A DNA stretch of 64,000 bases, from positions 2,201,271 to 2,265,270 of the forward strand of contig AP019861.1 of assembly GCA_013426755.1 (NCBI GenBank), written 5' to 3'. Below, one piece after another: positions 39,676 through 47,408 of this stretch. The DNA comes from Spirochaetota bacterium (GTDB taxonomy: Bacteria > Spirochaetota > UBA12135 > COTS27). The position numbers were made by a program, and so were the translations under genes. How positions within the stretch are numbered: the first letter of the stretch is position 1; the number at the start of each line of letters is the position of its first letter. The notes beneath the pieces were generated by a model. It was not told where the DNA came from. It saw only the letters and a program-made list of their open reading frames with translations, and searched no databases.

Positions 39676-41082
39676 ATGATCCATAGTAGTAATAGCGCTC
39701 CTTCAATTCATAAGCCCAATCATTCCCCTGCTAGTCCATCTCTACGTGTACTCTTATACGATATTATCCTCAAACAAACGTCACGTAGCATAGTGGAACG
39801 ACGGAGGTTAGAAAGCCATCAATTAGTCAAAACATATCATGGAATTGTTTTAGCCGATATTATTCAACGCAGGCATCATTACGGGACATGGGGATTTATT
39901 GGTTATCACAAGCTACAAGAGCTCATTGAACTTGCTTACGATCAGAAAGCAAACCTTATTCTCATCAATCAAGCACTCAAACCGCGCCAGATTCATAACC
40001 TAGAACGGGCCCTAGAAACTTACTCGTATGAGCAAAAACGCCCGCGGACGATTAAAATCTGGGACCGCGTCGATCTTATTATTAATATCTTTTCTAAACA
40101 CGCGCAGAGTGCTGAAGCACGGCTGCAATTAGAACTTGCTAGGATAGAACATTTTGGCCCGCGCATCTACGGTATGGGCGAAGACCTAAGCCAACAAGGG
40201 GGCGGAATCGGCACACGCGGTCTAGGTGAAACCAATACCGAAATCATGAAACGCCACTTAGCACAACGCAAAAAAATTATTAAGAAGAAGATCACAAATT
40301 TTGCTAAAACACGCGAAGCCCATCGCCTGCGCCGTTCTAAAAATGGTTTAAAAACAATTGCCCTCATCGGATATACCAATACAGGTAAATCTGCTCTCTT
40401 CAAAAAACTCACAGGTAAAAATACCTATATCAAAGATGAACTATTCGCCACACTACAAACGCTCACAGCACGTATTTTCATTGAAGACCCCTCGACGCCT
40501 CCGCTTATCATATCGGATACGATTGGTTTTATCGAAGACCTACCTCCCAAACTCCTCGACGCCTTTCGCGCAACACTAGAAGACACGCTAGCATCAGCAA
40601 TGTTACTCCACATTATAGATATTAGCGACCACGCCTTCCCCAGAAAAATTAAAATCGTCAATCAAATCCTCAAAGAGATTAACGCTCATACCATCCCAAC
40701 GCTAATGATCTTCAATAAACTAGACAAACTAAATCCCAATGATCCCCTCTCCTCGCATGAAGCACAAAAACTGTTCTCAGACAAAAACAGCCTCTTCGTC
40801 TCCGCCAAAACAGGACATAATATAAACCTTCTTAAAAACACAATCGCAACCTTCTTCACATCCAAACCCCTATCCTCATCTCCTATAGAAAATACAGCGT
40901 ATGCCCGCACTCAAATCACGCCCGACCAACCTCCTACTGTTAAAGAAATATCCATACCCTCCCTACATTCGCAATCCAAAACACTTGTAACCGATCGCCT
41001 TGCAAACAAAAAAACACCCCCTAAGGAACCTACTCTTACAGAACCGACGCACATGCCTATAACCGTAAAAACTTCTCCCTAA
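39676..41082 (+). CDS. hflX: ribosome-associated GTPase HflX
   Basis: A GTPase that binds the 50S subunit and splits stalled ribosomes. The 468-residue product has the HflX N-terminal domain (ETYGI-like TYHGIVLADIIQRRHHYGTW, LGRIEHFGPR-like region, GGGIGTRGLGETNTE). The G domain begins near residue 232: G1 GYTNTGKSALFKKLTGK, G3 ISDTIGFIEDLPPKLLDAF and G4 NKLDKL. The last 75 residues are a Thr/Pro/Lys-rich low-complexity tail not found in typical HflX. Confidence 0.95.
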   Translation: MIHSSNSAPSIHKPNHSPASPSLRVLLYDIILKQTSRSIVERRRLESHQLVKTYHGIVLADIIQRRHHYGTWGFIGYHKLQELIELAYDQKANLILINQALKPRQIHNLERALETYSYEQKRPRTIKIWDRVDLIINIFSKHAQSAEARLQLELARIEHFGPRIYGMGEDLSQQGGGIGTRGLGETNTEIMKRHLAQRKKIIKKKITNFAKTREAHRLRRSKNGLKTIALIGYTNTGKSALFKKLTGKNTYIKDELFATLQTLTARIFIEDPSTPPLIISDTIGFIEDLPPKLLDAFRATLEDTLASAMLLHIIDISDHAFPRKIKIVNQILKEINAHTIPTLMIFNKLDKLNPNDPLSSHEAQKLFSDKNSLFVSAKTGHNINLLKNTIATFFTSKPLSSSPIENTAYARTQITPDQPPTVKEISIPSLHSQSKTLVTDRLANKKTPPKEPTLTEPTHMPITVKTSP

Positions 41083-41249
41083 GATAACTCTTTATAAGCA
41101 ATTATAAACAATTATAAGTAATCATAAGTACAGTCATCCATTATTTACCTTACCAGTCATCTTAAATAACGATTACAAAAACTTTTATCTAACCACTCAA
41201 AAACAATTTAATCTAAAAAAGACTAAAAATACCTCAGCAGGAACGAATC

Positions 41250-41606
41250 ATGAGTCTCAATGTCCTTACTTCTAAAGAAGCCTTAAACGATCTGCTCACG
41301 GCAGAACAAACCCATCATTTTTTTATTTTCAAGCATTCTAGCAGCTGCTCGGTATCAATGTCGGCTAGAAGAGAAGTGCTCAAGTATAGCGAACACCCGA
41401 AGTCTCTACCCATTTATGAACTAGAAGTACGCGATCAAAGACCGCTATCTAATTTTATAAGCGATCTCTTCAGTATTACCCACGAATCGCCACAAATTAT
41501 CCTAGTTAAAGCTGGCAATACACCTGTTTGGAATTGTTCGCATTTTCATATCACAGAAGAAAGTCTAGAAAACGCAGCTCTAGAAAATTTATCTCCTTCT
41601 GCTTAA
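41250..41606 (+). CDS. YtxJ-like monothiol bacilliredoxin
   Basis: A 118-residue thioredoxin-fold protein of the YtxJ (BrxC, DUF2847) family, which in bacillithiol-using bacteria removes bacillithiol from oxidised protein thiols. The redox site is IFKHSSSCSVSMSARRE, with the single Cys in the expected place after the first strand. The HESPQIILV cis-Pro loop region is also present. AGGA precedes the ATG by about 8 bases. The bacillithiol synthesis genes bshA/B/C are not in this window. Confidence 0.82.
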   Translation: MSLNVLTSKEALNDLLTAEQTHHFFIFKHSSSCSVSMSARREVLKYSEHPKSLPIYELEVRDQRPLSNFISDLFSITHESPQIILVKAGNTPVWNCSHFHITEESLENAALENLSPSA

Positions 41607-41653
41607 ATTGGGCTTGCACTGTAATTATGTAATTACGCTGAATTGTTCTGAAG

Positions 41654-42250
41654 TTATGCTATAAGCGGCCATTTGAGTTGCCGATAAGCTTCACCTAATG
41701 CCATTGCAACGGCATTAGCTAGATTATAAGAGCGGATTGCTGCTGCCATTGGAAGCTTAAACCGTTCAATGCTATACTTCTGTGTTACTTTTAGCGGAAT
41801 ACCTGAAATTTCATTACCAAATAAGAGTGTATCGCCTGCGGAAAATTGCCATTCGTATAACGATCTGGTCCCATATTTAGACAAACATATAACACGATTA
41901 TGGGTGGTGTGTTTGGCATGCAGCCTGGATAGGTTTGATGAAGATAGGTCTGATGAAGATAGGTTTGATGAAGATAGGTCTGATGAAGATAGGTCTGATG
42001 AAGATAAGTCTGATGAAGATAAGTCTGATGAAATGTATCCTATCGCATTGAAATAAGCAGCTAGCTTAGGATAGACCTTGTAATCGAGCTTATCCCAATA
42101 ATCAAGCCCTGCACGTTTGAGTGCCTTATCCGCAAGTGAAAACCCAAGTGGTTCTATCAAAACAAGTGGAACTTTAAAACCCACACAAAGCCGCCCAATA
42201 TTCCCCGTATTGGGCGGTATTTCAGGTTCATATAGAACGACCTGTATCAA
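41654..42250 (-). CDS. trmL: tRNA (cytidine/uridine-34-2'-O)-methyltransferase with a repeat insertion
   Basis: SPOUT-family enzyme that 2'-O-methylates the wobble nucleotide of certain tRNA-Leu. Conserved blocks are VVLYEPEIPPNTGNIGRLC at the N-terminus, GFSLADKALKRAGLDYWD, DTLLFGNEISGIP (AdoMet knot) and RSYNLANAVAMALGEAYRQL. At residues 74-109 the protein has a pure tandem array of the pentapeptide SSDLS/SSNLS, coded by seven 15-bp repeats. It lies between the GYIS and HTTHNRVICLSKYG segments, where relatives have a short loop. Start is TTG. Usual length is about 155; here it is 198. Confidence 0.92.
   Translation of the reverse strand: MIQVVLYEPEIPPNTGNIGRLCVGFKVPLVLIEPLGFSLADKALKRAGLDYWDKLDYKVYPKLAAYFNAIGYISSDLSSSDLSSSDLSSSDLSSSNLSSSDLSSSNLSRLHAKHTTHNRVICLSKYGTRSLYEWQFSAGDTLLFGNEISGIPLKVTQKYSIERFKLPMAAAIRSYNLANAVAMALGEAYRQLKWPLIA
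41928..42032 (-). repeat. seven 15-bp tandem repeats inside trmL
   Basis: Seven head-to-tail units on the plus strand of GATAGGTYTGATGAA (last two GATAAGTCTGATGAA). They are translated on the minus strand as SSDLS or SSNLS. The near-identity of copies indicates recent expansion. Confidence 0.96.
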
Positions 42251-42423
42251 GTGGATTACCTTTGTGTGTGCTTAGTGTATTTTTATTCGCTTTTTATTCT
42301 CATTTACAACGTACGATCACCGCACATTGCAGGGTCAAAAATCGCTGTAATCAAAAATTGCTGTAATCTAGGTGATATGTCTCAAATTCATATAACACGA
42401 CACGTATTAAGTGTATTGTATTT

Positions 42424-44901
42424 CTATTTGTAGGTTAGAAATTGCTGTAATTTAGGTGATGTTTGACGCATTGTAAAGAAGAAATACTTAGGGAATTGCG
42501 GCGAGTCTGCATAATAACCCAATATTGCGTTCTTCGATGCTGCATTGGGGGCAAGCTGTGCTTTAAAGACAAATTCTTTCACTTCTTTAGCGGCTAGGGA
42601 AAATTTATCTGGAATATTGTCATCTAACTGCTGCCAAGATGGAGTAGGCGAAAATGTGATTTTCATGTCTTTAAGGGCTTGTGCTGAGGTATTGGTAATT
42701 GTAATTTTTCCAGTTTTATTGTCTTCATTGAATGTTATCTCGGCTTCGTAAGGAATGACGCCTACTTCGTGCCTGTAAGCAGACAAGGAATGACCGTGAA
42801 TAAGCGCCCATTCACTAACATGATAACCACGTTTAGAACTCCATAAGGCTCGTGAAAGATCATGTGCGAAAATACCCTTAGCTAACCCCGATCTGTAAAT
42901 TTTACGGTATCCTTCCTTCGTTCGATAGACATACTCTAACGCAGGAATGCCATGCAAACTGTCTAGAAACCTTGTATCGACTGCATTGCCAATGACGAGA
43001 TTATTTTGATTATTACGCATGTAATAATTCCATTGTTTCATCAAATTGCTAAATTGGACACGGCTTGCTTCATAAAGCATCACAGCATCAATTCTTACTC
43101 CCGCATCAAAGAACATAATAGGGTCTTGTCCATGTTCTTGTCCGTGGCGCCATCCGAGTGTAAAAACCCATGTCGGCTTCGTAATATTCCCCTCAACAAT
43201 GACAGAATTAATGATCTGAGCCACCAGATGAGCACGCCACCACCGCCATTTAAGAATCAGGCTCTTATTCGAAAGATTTTCAATGCGTCGTGCAAGCCAT
43301 TTGGTCTGTTCTACCTTAGGATAATTGTAAAAATCTGCTGGGACGCGAACATTCATCTCTTCGGTGAATTTTTCAGCCATTTCATATCCATCTGCGCGGC
43401 CTGTGCGGATAAAATCAAACCCAATATAATCAACATACGGATTAGCCTGCAAATCCTTAGCCATTTCAAGAATATCACGATAACGCTTAGGGTCTGTAAG
43501 CGAGATATGCCGTGTATCTAGTAGACTATCTGTTGTAGCCGTATAACCTAGGGAAGCATTGTACCCTGCTCTATTTTTACCATTGCCAGGCGTGTAATAA
43601 CACATGATATAGCCGCCCAAGAGAACATCATTATCCTCTGTGACAGGCGCCAATAGGTTCAAATTTCTAATTCCCGAAGCTTTCCATGGAGTTTCAGGCG
43701 TAATACCACGGTCCCAGCCAATTGTCTGCGCTACTAGCATCCACAACGCATCGCTTTCAGTATAATTGATCCATTCGATAAGCGCTCGGTAATCACCATA
43801 AGTGCCAGACGGACGAATAATCTGTTTACTACCTAAAAAAGTGGTGTATTCGAGATTGACTATACCAAACCCCTTAGGAATGCTGGGAACTTTACGTCTT
43901 TTTAACACAAAAGATTTTTCTAGCCCTTTCCAATCAGGATCAGCTTTAGAACGAATGACGACATGATACACACCAGGTGACGGGTTATAGCCTGGTGTTA
44001 CCGTAGTAAAAATGGTATTTTTACGGTATTTAAAGAAAATATCATGTGCTCCTCCCACATTGGCAATCAAATACTTCCCACGTCTTAAATAAACCTTAAG
44101 ATCATTGATATTAATACGCTGATCGCTAATAAGATTGACTCTTACAAGATCATGACTGTAATATTGATCTTTGTCTAAAACCAATTTCAAACGATTTAAG
44201 GCAGACGTTGTATTGCTAGCTCTATTATTAGGTACAGGAGATGTATAGAATTTATTGCGTGGAATGGGTGTAAAAATATCTCTAGAACTGTATTGTTTGC
44301 GGATGTATTTTTCATCGAAATACACATCTAGATCGATAGCGTCTTCCTTAGCCGCTTCTTTATCCAGTAATAAAGCAATCTCATCATCATTTGCTTCAGC
44401 CTCAGCAGTCACTTCGTCTTCTGAATACCCAGAAAAACGGCGTAATGTCTTAAGATTTTTAAGGTCTCCTGCCAATTGGACTAATTCTGTATCAAACGTC
44501 AATGGATTTTGAACTGCTGCTGGAGCGTCCTTTGTTTCTTGATTTTTGATAGAAAACGACCCCTGCTTGGTCTCCGTATCCCAATAAGAAAAATCCTCTA
44601 TTTCGTACTCTTTGGCTATTAAATCGTAATATTCATCAATATTTTCAAAACCAAATGCCTCTTCAGAAAGAACAGGCGCACTACCCAATTTCGTTAGATC
44701 AGCGTCTTTTTCAAATTTATACTTTGTTACCGTCTTTTCATATGGATTCACTTCCGCAACGTAGTGTCGATTTCTAAATAAATCGATCAATACCTTCACT
44801 CCCGATCCCAATAAAACAAGCACTACAATACTAAGTACCCAGCGCACCCATATTTTTGAAAATATTACCGCTTCAAGTTTGTTTTCAATCCATTTCCACA
44901 T
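42424..44901 (-). CDS. large membrane-anchored protein with glycoside-hydrolase-like barrel
   Basis: An 825-residue protein with one N-terminal membrane segment (about 18-37), so mostly extracytoplasmic. Residues 38-230 are acidic and low in recognisable motifs. About 235-350 form a beta domain (KLVLDKDQYYSHDLVRVNL). About 365-700 resemble a TIM-barrel glycosidase-like region: FGIVNLEYTT, ANPYVDYIGFDFIRTGRADG, RWWRAHLVAQIINSV, PTWVFTLGWRHG, FFDAGVRIDAVMLYEA. About 735-825 are a C-terminal Ig-like beta domain (GKITITNTSAQALKDMKI). No catalytic residues can be assigned with certainty, and I do not recognise the family. A role in cell-envelope or polysaccharide processing is a guess. Confidence 0.65.
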   Translation of the reverse strand: MWKWIENKLEAVIFSKIWVRWVLSIVVLVLLGSGVKVLIDLFRNRHYVAEVNPYEKTVTKYKFEKDADLTKLGSAPVLSEEAFGFENIDEYYDLIAKEYEIEDFSYWDTETKQGSFSIKNQETKDAPAAVQNPLTFDTELVQLAGDLKNLKTLRRFSGYSEDEVTAEAEANDDEIALLLDKEAAKEDAIDLDVYFDEKYIRKQYSSRDIFTPIPRNKFYTSPVPNNRASNTTSALNRLKLVLDKDQYYSHDLVRVNLISDQRININDLKVYLRRGKYLIANVGGAHDIFFKYRKNTIFTTVTPGYNPSPGVYHVVIRSKADPDWKGLEKSFVLKRRKVPSIPKGFGIVNLEYTTFLGSKQIIRPSGTYGDYRALIEWINYTESDALWMLVAQTIGWDRGITPETPWKASGIRNLNLLAPVTEDNDVLLGGYIMCYYTPGNGKNRAGYNASLGYTATTDSLLDTRHISLTDPKRYRDILEMAKDLQANPYVDYIGFDFIRTGRADGYEMAEKFTEEMNVRVPADFYNYPKVEQTKWLARRIENLSNKSLILKWRWWRAHLVAQIINSVIVEGNITKPTWVFTLGWRHGQEHGQDPIMFFDAGVRIDAVMLYEASRVQFSNLMKQWNYYMRNNQNNLVIGNAVDTRFLDSLHGIPALEYVYRTKEGYRKIYRSGLAKGIFAHDLSRALWSSKRGYHVSEWALIHGHSLSAYRHEVGVIPYEAEITFNEDNKTGKITITNTSAQALKDMKITFSPTPSWQQLDDNIPDKFSLAAKEVKEFVFKAQLAPNAASKNAILGYYADSPQFPKYFFFTMRQTSPKLQQFLTYK

Positions 44902-45062
44902 ATGTCGTTCTCTTTCCTATAATTGATTGGCAGTATTAATGTGTAATATCAGTAAGGTTAATTCATTCATAATTTATAGCTAGTCCGCTTATTGTACAGA
45001 AAATAATAATAGAAATCTCGTGCTTTTCTAACCAGGATCGTAATTTTCTAACTAAAATCACA

Positions 45063-45122
45063 CCTGAAATCATACTTGAAGTCATGCCTGAGATCATGCT
45101 TGAAATCATACTTGAAATCATG
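45063..45122. repeat. five 12-bp tandem repeats
   Basis: Five units of CYTGARRTCATR (for example CTTGAAATCATA), alternating A and G at the end. Confidence 0.9.
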
Positions 45123-45263
45123 TCCGTATATGCTATCTTTAACATCGATCATTTAATGTCTTTAACATCGATCATTTAATGAAATTTCTCAACTAAATAA
45201 TGGATTATCTTCAAAAAACCACAGCAATATACGTTGAACCTAATCATTTGCCTTCAAAAAAAC

Positions 45264-45319
45264 CTAACAATCCATATCTAACAATCCATATCTAACAATC
45301 TATACCTAACAATCTACAT
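45264..45319. repeat. four 14-bp tandem repeats
   Basis: Units CTAACAATCCATAT twice, then CTAACAATCTATAC and CTAACAATCTACAT. Confidence 0.9.
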
Positions 45320-45639
45320 TCAACCCAAGAGAAACCACTACCTTTAAATAATCGTCAAAGTTACCTGATCATCGTCAAAGTCACCTAAATTCATCATTTA
45401 TTTATGACTGCAGATTAATCATAGCCAAGTGCTAAAGTATAAGAAACAATCACTTTAACACCGTAATAATCATTATTCCTGCACGGAAACGCAAGAAAAT
45501 AACAATTGCAGGAAAATAACAATTTTTTAATCATTTTTCAGTAAATAGTTTTTTCAATGGTGTTTTTAATAATCTTTTTGTAAAACACGATTTTTCATTG
45601 AATAATCATAGCAGATTGTCTTCTGCCGTTAATTCAATA

Positions 45640-45740
45640 AATATTCTTAACGATCATTGTCTTTTTTCACTATAAACAGTAGCTAAATAAGTATTTTTAA
45701 CGATCATTGTCTTTTTTCACTACAAATAATAGCTAAAAAT
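45640..45740. repeat. 50-bp direct duplication
   Basis: AACGATCATTGTCTTTTTTC at 45649 and 45699 marks two copies of a 50-bp unit with a few differences. Confidence 0.85.
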
Positions 45741-46033
45741 GTTACAATTAAGATACTCACTAAGGAGATATTCACTAAGGTAGGGGCATTAAAATAAGGA
45801 CATCGAGCCTCATAAAACAGACTTAAAAAACAAAAATAAGAAAAATTCAATTTCTACCAACCCATCACTGCAAATCCACTTCAAATAAAACAACCTCAAA
45901 TATTACATTAACAACCTATTCATACGCTAACTGATCCCATTAATAATTCACGTGATCGCCACATTTTGTATTTAACACTGGTATCTCGGTGATATAAAAA
46001 TGGGTATTTCACGGTTATTCTTAACAACGTATT

Positions 46034-47260
46034 ATGTGTTCATCTCCTAGTTTCCCAACTTCTACAAGCAAGCTTAGCTCTAAAAATAGTTCTAGAAATA
46101 GTTCTAAAAGCAACTCCGACAATAGCTTTGACAACAGTTCTAAACATAGCATTGAAAATAGCTCTGAAAACAGCTCTGACAAAAATTCTGAAAATACACT
46201 CGAAAGACTTATCAATACCAATATTGCTTACTTCAAACCCCTCATTAACGTAAGCGAAATGCGTCGTCTTATCCCGCAATCCAAAAGATCAGTCACCGTC
46301 ATTAAAAAAGGACGCCAAGCCTTCAAAAACGTTTTAACGCAGCAAGACCACCGCTTCGTTGTCATCACAGGACCATGCTCAATTCACGATTATAATGCAG
46401 CAATTGCTTACGCAGAAAAACTTAAAGCGATCACCGCTGAGATTAGCGATGAAATCCTCGTCATCATGCGCGTGTACTTTGAAAAGCCACGCACCACAGT
46501 CGGTTGGAAAGGCCTCATCAATGACCCACACCTAGACGATAGCTTCCAGATAAGCGACGGGCTAAAAATGGCACGAAAAATCCTTCTCAAGCTCTCAGAA
46601 CTAGGCCTCTACACCGCTACCGAAATTCTTGATCCAATCACAGCCGCTTATCTCGCCGAACTCGTCTGCTGGGTCGCTATAGGCGCTAGGACAACCGAAT
46701 CGCAAATTCATCGCGAAATGGTCAGCGGCCTCTCCACCCCCGTTGGATTTAAAAACAGTACGCAAGGTGATATTGACGTTGCTGTTAACGCAACACGCTC
46801 ATCAGCACTCCCCCATAGCTTCTTAGGTACAGACGATAATGGAAAAGTAAGCATCATCCGAACAAATGGCAATCAAAACACTCACATTGTCTTACGTGGA
46901 GGCCTCAATAAACCCAATTATTACAGTGAAGAAATCGCCAAAGCCGAACATAAACTAAACCTCCGTGGTCTCCCACTAAGAATCATGATCGACTGCAGCC
47001 ATGACAACTCAGGCAAAAATCATGAAAAACAAAAATGGGTCACACGCGACATCATCAAACAAAAACAAAAAGGAAACCATTCTATCTTCGGGCTCATGTT
47101 AGAAAGCCATCTCTACCCAGGTAACCAAAAAATACCCCCCAACATAAGTGATCTCAAATTTGGTGTTTCCATCACAGATAAATGTATCGGCTGGGACGAA
47201 ACGAAAGAACTCCTCTACGAACTCCATAAAACATTTAAAAGTAACAACCGCACTTCCTAA
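46034..47260 (+). CDS. 3-deoxy-7-phosphoheptulonate synthase (DAHP synthase, class I)
   Basis: First enzyme of aromatic biosynthesis: PEP plus erythrose 4-phosphate to DAHP. The core matches the AroF/G/H family: VITGPCSIHDYNAAIAYAE, MRVYFEKPRTTVGWKGLIND, AIGARTTESQIHREMVSGL, PVGFKNSTQGD, HIVLRGG, DCSHDNSGK. The 408-residue product has a 55-residue N-terminal Ser/Asn/Lys/Asp extension composed of repeated NSS-type motifs, unlike the usual 350-residue enzyme. Which aromatic amino acid inhibits it cannot be read from the sequence. Confidence 0.94.
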   Translation: MCSSPSFPTSTSKLSSKNSSRNSSKSNSDNSFDNSSKHSIENSSENSSDKNSENTLERLINTNIAYFKPLINVSEMRRLIPQSKRSVTVIKKGRQAFKNVLTQQDHRFVVITGPCSIHDYNAAIAYAEKLKAITAEISDEILVIMRVYFEKPRTTVGWKGLINDPHLDDSFQISDGLKMARKILLKLSELGLYTATEILDPITAAYLAELVCWVAIGARTTESQIHREMVSGLSTPVGFKNSTQGDIDVAVNATRSSALPHSFLGTDDNGKVSIIRTNGNQNTHIVLRGGLNKPNYYSEEIAKAEHKLNLRGLPLRIMIDCSHDNSGKNHEKQKWVTRDIIKQKQKGNHSIFGLMLESHLYPGNQKIPPNISDLKFGVSITDKCIGWDETKELLYELHKTFKSNNRTS

Positions 47261-47408
47261 GTATTTCTAGCCCCCTATCTCAAAAGTAAGTTTAAAAATC
47301 ACACGATCACTTACAAACACAACTTCTTAAACTCACTTACTACGCGCTGCCAGTCGCTACTAAGCCGCCACGACCTACGTACTTTTATAGCCTAGTGAGT
47401 CCAAAAAA

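Larger units (their letters stand above)
44902..46033. other. 1.1-kb repeat-rich gene-free region before the DAHP synthase gene
   Basis: Holds at least four separate tandem arrays: 12 bp (45063-45122), a 23-bp duplication around 45140-45180, 14 bp (45264-45319), and a 50-bp duplication (45640-45740). A weak promoter-like pair (TTAACA at 45972 and TATAAA at 45993, spacer 15) lies before the downstream gene. No gene is supported. Confidence 0.6.

Noticed and set aside
44963..45145. 60-residue minus-strand ORF with repeated Met-Ile-Ser-Ser motifs
   Set aside because: It is the translation of the 12-bp intergenic array, with no ribosome binding site and no recognisable domain.
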